This document shows, piece by piece, positions 53,711 through 63,414 of a DNA stretch of 64,000 nucleotides. The notes under the pieces were generated by a model. The model had not been told where the DNA came from, searched no databases, and was given only the letters and a program-made list of their open reading frames with translations. The DNA lies in the NCBI GenBank assembly GCA_019054805.1, contig JAHQIY010000011.1, forward strand, positions 191,001-255,000, read 5' to 3'. This DNA comes from Brachionus manjavacas (taxonomy: Eukaryota > Rotifera > Eurotatoria > Ploima > Brachionidae). Every line of letters begins with the position of its first letter. Position 1 is the stretch's first letter. The translations under genes and the position numbers were made by a program.

Positions 53711-56700
53711 TTACCATAACTTAGTGCGCCTGAATTTGCTATTCATATAAAACTGATTGGTGTAGAGATCGGGAGGAATATTCGGCTTGACCCCGTTCAA
53801 GCTCGGAAACGGGTTGTTTGAATTTGTTTGATTTTGTGTTTGTTTTTCACTAGACTGGAATGGTTTCGTATTTACATTAGTTCGATTATTGAATGGATTC
53901 AGGCTCGGAAATGGATCATACTTGTGTCGATTGACAAAATTGGCCTCCATAAACGAATCATACCTATTTTGCTTTATTTCAGGCTCATCTTATTTTCAAA
54001 TATAAAAGATGATTAATTTTTTAAAATTTAACTTTTCTTAAGCTCATCGAAAATCAATAAAGTTTTTCACAAATTATAATAATTTTTTTTTACTTTATAT
54101 GCTTTAAGACAAAAGTTATTTTTTTTCTTAACTAAAAAAACTTGACTTGACTTATAATGTTTATTTTTTAAACAGAAATTTTTAGTATTTGTAAATAAAA
54201 ATCATTACTTTTTATTGCCTTCTTTTTTGAGACTTTTAGAAAAAAGTTAATATATTTTTAGATTAAAAATTCAACTCAGAAAATAATGAAGAGACATAAA
54301 AAAATTTTAGAGAAATATCTCATGTGTAATTTAACAAGGAATTATAAATAAATGTGGAGTCTAAATATGATTACAAGACTCGAATTTAATATGAAAGAAT
54401 TATTTAGTGTTTTAAAAAAGAAATCTTGATCTAGTGAGAAAATATAAACACACTAATTTTGAACAAAGACTTTTTTTTATTATTCAATTTTTTCATTTAT
54501 TTTCCTTTTATTATTTTTACATACAGTGGTGTTTCGAGTTTAGTAATTTACGATAATTTACGTAAAAAATAGTAAATTTACCGAATTTTACGTAAAATAT
54601 TGTAAATTTACGTAAATTTATAAAAAGTAAAAAACGTAAATTTACAATTTTATCAAATCATATTCAGATGGTATTTTACCCGAAAAATGGAAGTTAGCAA
54701 ATGTATCCCCATTGCATAAAGGTTGCTAAAAAGTTGAGTTAACCAACAATAGACCCGTTTCATTAACCTCAATAGTTGGTAAAATAATGGAAAATATCTT
54801 AAGAGACGAGATCATTAACTCCTTAATCAGTAATAAATTGATAAACGAAAAACAACATGGTTTTATATCCGGAAAATAGTGTACAACGAACTTATTAGAG
54901 TTTATTGATAAAATAAAATACGAAATCGAAAACAGAAATTTCGTTGACATCATTTACATAGAAAATTGCTGGTTAAATTGAGAGGGTATGGTATAGTCGA
55001 GGAGCCGTTCGAATGAATAAAATCATTTCTTGTAGGGAGAACACAAAGAATAGTCCTTGGTAATGAAACATCAGAGCGGGAGGAAGTTTCAAGTGGTGAT
55101 CCACAGGGATCGGTCTTGGGTCCCATTTTGTTCGTTTTGTACATAAACGACCTATTAGAGTTGATTCAAAGTCCGAGTCTCTCTTACGCAGACGATTTAA
55201 AGATTCTAGGGATTTGAAGTAAAGTTCAAATGGGATCAATTTAGCTACAAGACGATTTGAGTGTTTTAAACAGTTGGACAAAGACGTGGTCTACCGAACT
55301 AAATGTATCAAAATACGAAGCAATATAGCGGGCGTTCAAAAAAGAATGTTCAAAAGTTTGACAAGTAAAATAAATATGTTCAAGTATTAAAGCTTTTTGA
55401 TAATAGCGATAAAATTAATCAAAAATTATTTTATATTCATACTAACTCTAAAGCTTATTCTTACCTTTATTTTTGTTATTAATTATTGAAAAATTTCAAA
55501 ACATTTGGGATTTCATTCGCTAGATATAACAAAAAGTGTTTGGCTTTCAAATAATTTTGAAGAAATTAAAAAAGGCAAATTTCAGTGTCTTATTTAAGAT
55601 AACTTTTGATACAAAAGTCATTGAAAAATGATCAGGGGCTCATTTTAATCAGTCTTTTTTGCTCTTTAGTATAAACTACTAAACATATATATTTACTTTC
55701 AAAACTTTCGAGGACAATTGTCATTTTTAGATAAAGGTTCTCCAGGTGGCCTATTTCGGTTAATTAACATAGTAATAACTTTAAATTTAATTTTTTTTTA
55801 ATATTAGATGATAATAAATAACTGTACAAAATTTGGTTAAATTTTGTCTACTGGAACTTATTTTTTTTAGATGTCAAACTTTTGAACATTCTTTTTTGGT
55901 GTCGAATGATCTTAAGTGGAGCAAACAATGTTCAGCAGCGGCAGCAAAAGCTAACAGAATTTTAGGTCAAATTAGGTATTCATTCGTGCGGACTTGTCAG
56001 ACCTCATCTTGAATATGCCGTTTGTATGTGGCATCCTTCAACCAAAGAAAGAATAAATATGATTGAGAAAGTTCAGAAACGTGCAATGAAATTGGTCAAA
56101 TATTTAACACTAGAAGCACCATCGAGTCGAAATGACTTTTTTTCGATTTTCGTTCGCTAAATTCTTAGTCATTTTTTTGCTATATTTTGTCATTTTTAGC
56201 ATAATTTTTTTTTTCAGAATAAAAATATGAATAACTATCTAAATTTAAAAATAAAAATTTTCCTTCGACAAAATCAAGTATATACTACTAGAAGCACCAA
56301 AAAGAGTCGCTTTGACTCGTTTTTTAATTAAAATTTTGAATTTATCTACAAAATCAATGGATGAGTCATAAAAAATTTATAAAAAGTATACAAATCTTAA
56401 AAAAACTGACTCAAAAACTAATACTTGAACGAAGATAAGCAAATTTAAAAAAGGCAAAAATTATAGTTTGCGTATTTTACATGAAAGACGAAAAATTGGT
56501 TCAAAAAGGAATGAATTCTTAGAAGATAAAATTTTTGCCAGATACTTTGTTTAGCCAAATTTTTATTTTTACACAATTAAAATTAAGTTTTGAATAAATT
56601 TATCCAAATAATAAATTATTACACATTTTTATCCATTAGGTTCCATTAAAACAAGTCATTTTGACTCGTTTTGGAGCTTCCAGTGTTAAGGAAGAACTCA

Positions 56701-59357
56701 TACTAAGATAGGCTCAAAACGCTAGAACTAATTAACTTTGAAGAGCGCAGAACAAGAGGAGATTTAATTCAAATGTTTACAATAGTCAACGGCCATGAGA
56801 AAATCAACTTGTTGAATGGAATGAACTTTGCAAAAAGTTTGAAAATCAATCTTAGAGGAGAGCATAACATGAAGCTTGTTAGAGAAATTAGTAAACGCGG
56901 CTCATATAGGTATAATTTTTTAACGAACAGAATTGTGTCAAGGTGGAATGATTTGCCATAAAATATGGTTAATGCTGAAACAGTCAACAGCTTCAAATGG
57001 GGTATTGATAAAGAAATGTTTGGTATGGTGAAGAGAAAGCGAAGAAAGACTGCCACAGCTCAACTTGAGCTAATCGCTGTTTGGTGTTAGTGTATTGTTA
57101 GTGTTAGTGTATACTGCAGTTCTTATTACTACTACTACTACTTCTACTATTACTCATTTTGTTATTCTACTATTACATATTTAATTAAAGGCCCTTTTAT
57201 TAATTTGTCGGGTGATGATTTTTTTTTTTCTTATTAAAAAATTACTGAAATAATAATCAAAATCCTTTAAATTTTAAATAATATTTTAAAATCCTTTAAA
57301 GTGAAAACCCATTTTTAATGAATTTTCACTAAAAGCATTAAAACTATTTCTTTTAACATAAAAAAATGTAAATAAATTTTTTTTTTTAATTTAATTTAAA
57401 ATTTTAATTAACCATTTTTTACTTTTAAATTGATGACATTTACCATCTAGTAAAATCTAGTAAATTTACTAAATTTACGTATATTCGGTATATTTACTAA
57501 AATTATCGTAAATTACTAAATCCGGAGCGCCACTGTAAATGAATCAAAAAGTGTCAAAGATCAAGCCTGAGGCACGTTCTCTTAAATTTTCTCATTTTTT
57601 AAGTAAAAGTATATGTAAAGATTTGTATTAATAATATTTTTAATTTAATATTTAATTTAATGTTAATAATTGAGAATTTTTACTTAATGCTCGGCGAAAT
57701 AAATTAAAGATTTTGGATATTTTATTCGATTTTAAATCGTCACTTTAAATAAACAATTTAGAGCTCTTTAGAGTTTCTTAAAAATTAAAGAATATTACTA
57801 AATAAAGGCAGACATGTTTTTAAAGGCTAGTATTTGTTTATGTAAATAAAATTCCTTTTTTAACACTAAAATAAATTTACTCAATAGTATTTTTTTTTTT
57901 TAAATATGCAATTTTTATATGATTTAAAAATCTTGTATGACCTAAAAAAAGACAAGTGCTACCATATGTGGATTTTTGGTAATTAACGAAATTGAACATA
58001 AATTTATTAGTACTGTAATTATGAAAATATAAGGGCCTATTTAGACGGCGCTTATGGTAGCACCTTGCGCTATACAAGGAAAATTACAGAAATAGGGAAA
58101 CTTTTAAGCTTTTAGAGTCAATAGACATTATTGATTGACGCTTAATTTGTTCTATATGAAATAAATAAATTCAAAAAAAGTAAAGGCCCTTTTATTAATT
58201 TGTCGGGTTATGATTTTTTTTATTCTTATTAAAAAATTACTGAAATAATAATCAAAAAATTTCCTTAAAAAAATTCATTAAAAAAAATCCTTCTTTTTAT
58301 TTGAAATTCTTTACTTTGTCTCAAATTAATTATTTTAAAAATAAAAAAAAATTCTAGTTTTGTGACTTTTTTATCTAATTAAATAAGACTTACTTTTAAA
58401 AATATTTCTATTCCTCTCATCTACTAAATTGGCCGATTTGTTCTGAAAGAATTTACTTGCCTGATTAGTCTGGCTGGACCAGGAATTATTAGAACTAAAA
58501 AAAACAATAAATTTAGATTAAATCAAAAAATAAAATACTTGTAAATATTGTCAAGTGTATCATTGCGAACAATCCTCTTGTCCAAAGGAGGAAGCTCGTT
58601 ATTGAACACTTGGGCCGAGTTGAATCGCCGACCAAAACGGTTGAGCAGACTCGGCCGGTCAAAAAACCCACTAAACACCACATAACTATTTGTCTGATTT
58701 ATCGGACTCTTCAAATCAAAATGTTTCTTTAGAAACCTCATGCTTTTGTCAGATGGCGAGTCTATTGCCAAATGCTGCACTAGCACTCTTTCCATCTCGA
58801 GCATCTTTTTGAACAACTTGAGCCCATAGCCCCTTCGCTGCTGATTGTCATACACATAAAAATCGAGAACACACAACGACATTATTTCATGACTTTGACC
58901 ATGATGGTCATGTAGAAATAAATTTTTTTCGCCAACTTTTAAAAACCCCACCACACTGCCTTTACCACTAGAATAATTTTTTTTTAAACAAAATGAATTG
59001 ACACTTTTTTTGTCTTACTTGTTCGCAGCTTGATCTTTCATCAAATAAATTCTGTGCTGATCGTTGAGATTTAGTTTGCGGCAGCTTGTGATCACCTCTC
59101 GTAGACCCTGGGCCCTGGACGACGCCTCGCCCATTCTGTCGATCACGTGAGCCACTTTTTGCTTCATTTCTCTTCAATTCAATCATCTATTATAAACTCT
59201 ACTAGAAGTAAGTAATAAAATTGCGGACAAACCTGCTCAATTGGTAGTGACTAGGATCATCGGTTGCTAAAAGTTCCGGGTGAACTATTTTAAGGCTCGA
59301 ATTGAACTTGGTTACTTCATGTGGCAATAGCGGGTTTATATCGAATTCGAAATTCAT
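53711..59357 (-). CDS. ATAT1: Alpha-tubulin N-acetyltransferase, five exons
   Basis: CDS complement(join(53711..53988,58457..58494,58539..58967,59019..59171,59233..59357)), 340 residues; all intron phases agree and all introns are GT-AG. It acetylates Lys40 of alpha-tubulin in the microtubule lumen. Start MNFEFDINPLLPHEVTKF matches the family's N-terminus. GNAT core in exon 3: GSVVGFLKVGEKNLFL, then LCVLDFYVYDNQQRRGYGLK (acetyl-CoA loop QRRGYG; the Cys corresponding to human Cys120) and HLAIDSPSDKSMRFLKKHF (Asp corresponding to human Asp157). Exons 1-3 are certain; exon 4 (38 nt) and exon 5 rest on splice sites, phase, and a C-terminus (SKFRRTKLW) reminiscent of the vertebrate end ERRSTRPW. 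Exon 5 has NPF motifs (SLNPFNN, NNPFPSL), possible EH-domain ligands. Intron 4 (53989-58456) carries nested transposons. Confidence 0.85.
55333..55900. mobile_element. MITE inside the LINE
   Basis: Terminal inverted repeats of 27 bp: CAAAAAAGAATGTTCAAAAG followed by TTTGACA at 55336-55362 and its inverted copy at 55871-55897. About 565 bp, no coding potential. LINE sequence resumes directly after it (SNDLKWSKQ). The target duplication is not clear. Confidence 0.8.
56108..56685. mobile_element. piggyBac-type MITE with TTAA target sites
   Basis: Ends CACTAGAAGCACC at 56108 and, inverted, GGAGCTTCCAGTG at 56685. TTAA is at both flanks (56104-56107 and 56686-56689). An internal copy of the end (ACTAGAAGCACCAAAAAGAG) lies at 56287-56306. 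GAGTCG..TGACTCG words are repeated. No coding sequence. TTAA duplication and CAC-type ends are piggyBac hallmarks. Confidence 0.85.
57186..57262. repeat. 75 bp direct repeat, copy 1
   Basis: AAAGGCCCTTTTATTAATTT, then GTCGGGTGATGA and TTACTGAAATAATAATCAAA, is repeated almost exactly at 58181-58256. Both copies are in intron 4 of ATAT1; the first directly follows the LINE. Confidence 0.8.
58181..58256. repeat. 75 bp direct repeat, copy 2
   Basis: Second copy of the unit at 57186-57262, with GTTATGA for GTGATGA and minor length changes in the T-run. Confidence 0.8.
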
Positions 59358-59493
59358 CTTTTCAAATTCTAATCAAAAAAAAACAATAATAAATTACACT
59401 GATTTTTGTTGGTTGTCATGGCAACCATTTTCACTAGAATCCAAAGCGTCTTAAAACGGTAGGAAGAAATCAAAAAAGCCTAAATTCAAAGAC
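59358..59493. promoter_or_regulatory. Short divergent promoter region between ATAT1 and the + strand gene
   Basis: Only 136 bp separate the ATAT1 start codon (59357, -) from the start codon at 59494 (+). Both 5' untranslated regions and core promoters must fit here or overlap. It holds CATGGCAACC at 59418-59427 (GGTTGTCATGGCAACCATTT), which resembles the palindromic X-box/RFX site GTTGCC.TGGCAAC. No TATA box is seen. Confidence 0.5.
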
Positions 59494-60381
59494 ATGAATG
59501 AACAAGGCCAGCTACTGGTCGACCCTGCCGACTACTTGAAGATAACTGGCAGCAAAAAGGCCTTTTTCAAAGGAGCTGACGATTCATATGAAAATGTGAA
59601 GGCCAGAGTGTACTACGATCCGTCGGTGAACACCGATACGGATGATCTAAAAATAAGCTCCAATGTGCTCGACTTTGTAGTCGACGGCATCAGCTTTGAC
59701 GAGCAAGTAGTCAAGTCAAAAGCGCCGTTCACTCTGCCCTACAACAAAAAGTACGTCGAGCAAATATTCGACGACAAGTGCCGCATCAGTGACGACTTGA
59801 AGATCGAGAAATGGAAGTATAGAAAAAGAAATGAGCACTCGGTCAAACTGGTCGAGCAAATGAGGGAAAAAAAGAGTCAACTGGCGATTGCAGATGGAGA
59901 AAAGAGTGAGGAAAAGAGGAAAAAAGCTCAGTTCAAGTCTGTTGGTTATTTTGTTGACGACAAAAAGATGTCGCTGTCGGACGGTGATCTAAGCGATTTG
60001 AAAAAGATGTCCCATTCAAACACGACAAAGTCCAGTGAGAACATAGCTGGGTTTTTTTTGACCGAAATTAATGAACAAGTTCAAGTGCCCAAGACTAGGA
60101 TGCTGAGAGAAAAAATAGTGCTTGTGGAAAATTATGACTGGGACGACTTTTTGATCGACTCGCTGAGCGAAAACACAGCCAGATGGATCGTGATGAAGCA
60201 AGTGAGTGACCCTAAGCGAAAGCAAAAATTGCAGGCCCTGGTCGAAAGCAAATTTGGCCGCTATATGAGAAACATTGACGAACTCGAACTTGGCGAGGAC
60301 TCTTTCACTGAATTCGAAAAGAAAAAGATGCTAGAAGAAAAAGAAAGAGTTCGACAAGAAAAAAATCCATCTCAAAGGTAA
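59494..60381 (+). CDS. Unidentified charged protein, divergent partner of ATAT1
   Basis: 295 codons from ATG 59494 to TAA. Composition and codon use are less AT-rich than surrounding DNA, so it is a real gene. N-terminal part (1-110): LLVDPADYLKITGSKKAFFK, VLDFVVDGISFDEQVV. Middle (115-175): charged, with KLVEQMREKKSQLAIADGEK, probably helical. C-terminal part: VENYDWDDFLIDSLSENTAR, WIVMKQVSDPKRKQKLQALV and SKFGRYMRNIDELE, then a Lys/Glu helix. No signal peptide, membrane segment or enzymatic motif. The end CAAAG|GTAACT is also a donor-like site, so a further exon is possible, although the in-frame TAA ends the product either way. Its shared promoter with ATAT1 and the RFX-like site suggest a ciliary role; this is inference. 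Confidence 0.75.
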   Translation: MNEQGQLLVDPADYLKITGSKKAFFKGADDSYENVKARVYYDPSVNTDTDDLKISSNVLDFVVDGISFDEQVVKSKAPFTLPYNKKYVEQIFDDKCRISDDLKIEKWKYRKRNEHSVKLVEQMREKKSQLAIADGEKSEEKRKKAQFKSVGYFVDDKKMSLSDGDLSDLKKMSHSNTTKSSENIAGFFLTEINEQVQVPKTRMLREKIVLVENYDWDDFLIDSLSENTARWIVMKQVSDPKRKQKLQALVESKFGRYMRNIDELELGEDSFTEFEKKKMLEEKERVRQEKNPSQR

Positions 60382-60779
60382 CTCAATTTTTATTTTATTT
60401 TATTAAAGTTTTCTTGTTAACAAAATTAGCACTTGTTGTCTTAGCATCAGGTAGTTTGAATGAAAAAGTTAGCAATGAAAATTTTTTCATTTTTTTGACA
60501 GATAGTGTCATTCAAAATAGAAATTGAGATATTCAGATAGAGTTTGGTTGGGTAAAATCATATTGAGCTCATCGCATGTTAAAAAAAGACATGACATTTT
60601 TTAATTAATCTAAAAAAAATTTTCTCTTTTGGGTGCTGAGAAATTCAGTTCAAATAGAACAAAATTATTTTCTTTTTGAAAAATTAAAATTAAAAAACAC
60701 ATTCGCTCATTGTGTTGATGGTTTATTTTTTGTCTTTCTAGCACATGAAAAAATTTGTTGATAATTTTTATGAAATTAT
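60382..60779. other. 3' flank of the + strand gene
   Basis: AT-rich, with ATTTTATTTTATTAAAG right after the stop. No further gene recognised before the LINE. Confidence 0.4.
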
Positions 60780-61600
60780 CAGACGATAACAAACTCTAAG
60801 TGTGGCCGTACAAGCGCTGTGTATAGCATTCTCAAAGAGTCTGTATTTAAATATCTGAAATTTTTTGCTATCATTCCTAGCATTCGATTTGCACCATTTG
60901 TACAATACCGGACTTGGTTTGTCCATTTATGGTCATCTTGAATATAGATACCTAAATCCTTTTCTAGAGTCGTTTTAGATAGTTTCATAGTTCCATATTT
61001 ATTAAAAATCGTATAATCATATTTTGGATATTTTGAACCAATATGTATTACAAGACATTTTTCGATGTTTAAATCAAGTGACCAGCTTGAAACATGATCT
61101 TTGTTTTGAAGTCTTTTACATTTTTAACAATTGAAAATATCTTTGTATCATCAGCATATTTTTCACATTTATTTTTTACAACATTTGAAAGATCATTAAT
61201 AAATATCAAAAAAGAAACGGTCCTAAGACTGACCCTTGTAGGACTCCACTAGTAACTTCCAACCATTTAGACATTGATGAACCTAAAACAACTCTCTGCT
61301 TTCTATTTGAAAGAAAATCCACTATCCAGTCAATTATTAATCCAGTAAAACCAAAAGCTTTGAGTTTAGAAATTAACATTCTGTGTGAAACCCTGTCAAA
61401 AGCTTTCGAAAATCGGTATAGATAATGTCAATGGCTAATCCTTTACTAAGACCTAACGTAACAAAGTCTAATGACTCTAAAAAATTCGTAGAGCAAGATC
61501 TCTGCGACATAAAACCATGCTGAGAATCTGATAATAAGTTGTGCTGTAAGAGATAAGACAGAATATCAAAGAAACTAAGGATTTTTTCCTCGAATTTAAA
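60780..61600 (-). mobile_element. LINE reverse transcriptase fragment
   Basis: On the minus strand, in changing frames: AFDRVSHRMLISKLKAFGF (motif A), WIVDFLSNRKQRVVLGSSM, SGVLQGSVLGPFLFLIFIND (motif B), KCEKYADDTKIFSIVKNV (motif C), then DLGIYIQDDHKWTNQVRYCT, NGANRMLGMIAKNFRYLNTD and YTALVRPHLEF, where it stops abruptly at 60780. It is the same LINE group as 54650-57190. Several frameshifts; 3' end missing. Confidence 0.8.
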
Positions 61601-63070
61601 TTTTTATTTTGAAACATTTCTGGTATACGAATTGAATATTTTAAAGAAGATAAACGAGAAATAATATTTAATTAGGGTCTTTTATTATCTAAAAAAATTT
61701 CCTTTTTTTAAATTACACATTTCTGCTTTTATGATTTAATTAAAATTTTTATTTTACAATGAAAATATTAAAAATGTTTTATTTTTTATTTTTATTTAAT
61801 ATTTTCTGATCAATTAAATTATCTCTAGATTAAAAAAAAAATTATAAACTCATTTCAAAACTTTCTTAAAAAATCTTGAATTATTCAAATTTTTTTCTTA
61901 AAAGTAATATAAGTTTAAGATATTTTCCACTCAACATTAAAAGATATATTAGACATTGCTTCCTTGTTATTTCTTCTTCACTACTTGATGCGTGCAATAA
62001 TTAAACACGTAGTGTTTGTCATTACTTTTTGCTATTTATCTATTCTCTTTAACATTTTATTTTAATTGTTTTACTTTATTATTTACTTAGGCTCTCTACA
62101 TTTAAACTAATAAACTAATCATTAGAAAAAAAATCTACTTTGTCAGTCGCTAGTTTCTTAATCATCAAGCTCAGCATTATTGGGACGTTTTTTAAATTAA
62201 GAGATTTTTTTGAAATTAGAATGGATAAATTTTATGCGAAATTAACTTTAAAATTCTTTAGTCCCACAGATAGAAAAACTGTTTTGATCATAGGAAAATT
62301 TTTATGCATAAATTTAAAAATAATGATAAGTCGTTTTCAATTCAATATGCAATTTAGAAAAAAACTTAAAGATGGTGAAGAAGAAGTGAGTGTCTTGTCC
62401 TAATGTAGATATTTGTAATAAAGTAGAGAATAAATGAAAAAAAATATTATTGAATAAAGCACATTGCATATAAAATTTAATGTGCTTTTTTTCAACATTT
62501 TAAAAGCTTTAAAAAATTAATTTAGTTGGCGTTGTCGATCATCATGCAAATTATGTTAAAAAAAATTAAATGTTTTTTTCAGCTTTTGAAATAAATTCCA
62601 ATTTTTTTAATTTCAATGTAAAAGTTTGATTTTAGTTAAGAAATGCTTGCAAAATTAACTTAATTCGATAATTTTGATTTTTTTTTTGAATAGAACAGCT
62701 TAGCTTTGAAAGATTGAAAAAGTTTCAGCCGAAAAATAATCCAATATTGGCCCAAATAAATTTAATAAAGAGAGTTTTTTTTTAAGTATAAATCTCAAAT
62801 TTTACAATTTATTTTAATCTAAAAGTTTAAGATTTCCTTTAATTAAGATGAATTTCTGATCTCAAGTATTTATCTAAAGTCATGAATAATATTAGAACAA
62901 AATGAAAAAAAAAACAAATTAAAAACTTGAATTTAATCATAAAAATCATAGATTTTAATCATAGAAATCATAGAAACTAAATTTTTTTTTTGAATTACTT
63001 AAAATTAAGTATCTATGACCTTTTCTTATATATGCCAAAACAAAAGTCTATTTGATTTGAAACTTTAATT
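61601..63070. other. AT-rich stretch
   Basis: A + strand open frame of 87 codons at 62140-62403 has no recognised motif and I do not call it a gene. AAAGCACATT and its inverted copy AATGTGCTTT (62456-62489) could form a hairpin. Otherwise featureless. Confidence 0.4.
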
Positions 63071-63260
63071 TAAATTAATTAATAGCTTAGCGCTACAGTA
63101 AACATGCTTTAGTATATATCTTAATAAGTCTTAAAAAGCTTAAAAATTGTGTGTACTCACTTCTAAAAGTGGTGCTACAATAAAGCGATTTTACTATAAT
63201 TTACGTTAATTTACGTACTTTGAAAAAAACTTAACTAGATTTAAACATTTTATACATTTT
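63070..63260. repeat. Diverged end of a TIR element with TTTACG repeats
   Basis: AGTGGTGCTACAATAAAGCG followed by TTTACTATAATTTACG and TTAATTTACGTACTTTG (63169-63221) resembles the left end of the element at 54524 (CAGTGGTG, TTTACGATAATTTACG). The opposite end is not visible. Confidence 0.4.
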
Positions 63261-63414
63261 TACTAAAAAATTACTATTTTTTACGAAATAAAAAATTAAA
63301 ATTTAATTTAATTATATTTAATAAAAAATCAAATTAAGTAAGTCTTAGAATTTTGTATTTTTTCAAATGTTTGATTGCTAATTTAATTATATTAAATATT
63401 GGATTTTTTTTTAT

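Larger units (their letters stand above)
54650..57190 (+). mobile_element. 5'-truncated CR1/jockey-like LINE carrying two MITEs
   Basis: Starts inside RT: SDGILPEKWKLANVSPLHKG, then NNRPVSLTSIVGKIMENILR, KLINEKQHGFISGK, VSSGDPQGSVLGPILFVLYI (motif B), SLSYADDLKILG (motif C). It continues SNDLKWSKQCSAAAAKANRI, KRAMKLVKYL, FEERRTRGDLIQMFTIVNGH and FLTNRIVSRWNDLP, ending near 57090 with a tail of ACTACTACTACTT-type triplets (57122-57150). Interruptions by a MITE at about 55333-55900 and a piggyBac-type MITE at 56108-56685. Stops and frameshifts are present. Confidence 0.85.
54524..57535. mobile_element. TIR element with TTTACGTAAA-type subterminal repeats, host of a LINE
   Basis: The left end CAGTGGTGTTTCGAGTTTAG and, inverted, the right end CTAAATCCGGAGCGCCACTG share TAGTAATTTACGATAATTT inside, giving TIRs of about 36 bp. 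TA lies on both sides. On the left, subterminal words GTAAATTTACG/TTTACGTAAA repeat to about 54645; on the right TAGTAAATTTACT-type words start near 57448. The interior is a LINE, so the element itself is short and non-coding. CAGTGGCG ends resemble hAT, but no 8 bp duplication is seen; superfamily unresolved. Confidence 0.75.

Noticed and set aside
53828-54016. Plus-strand frame of 62 codons
   Set aside because: It overlaps ATAT1 exon 5 on the other strand; the minus-strand frame has better composition, splice sites and phase.
62140-62403. Open frame of 87 codons
   Set aside because: No recognisable motif, AT-driven composition, no splice or polyadenylation support, and chance frames of this length are common here.
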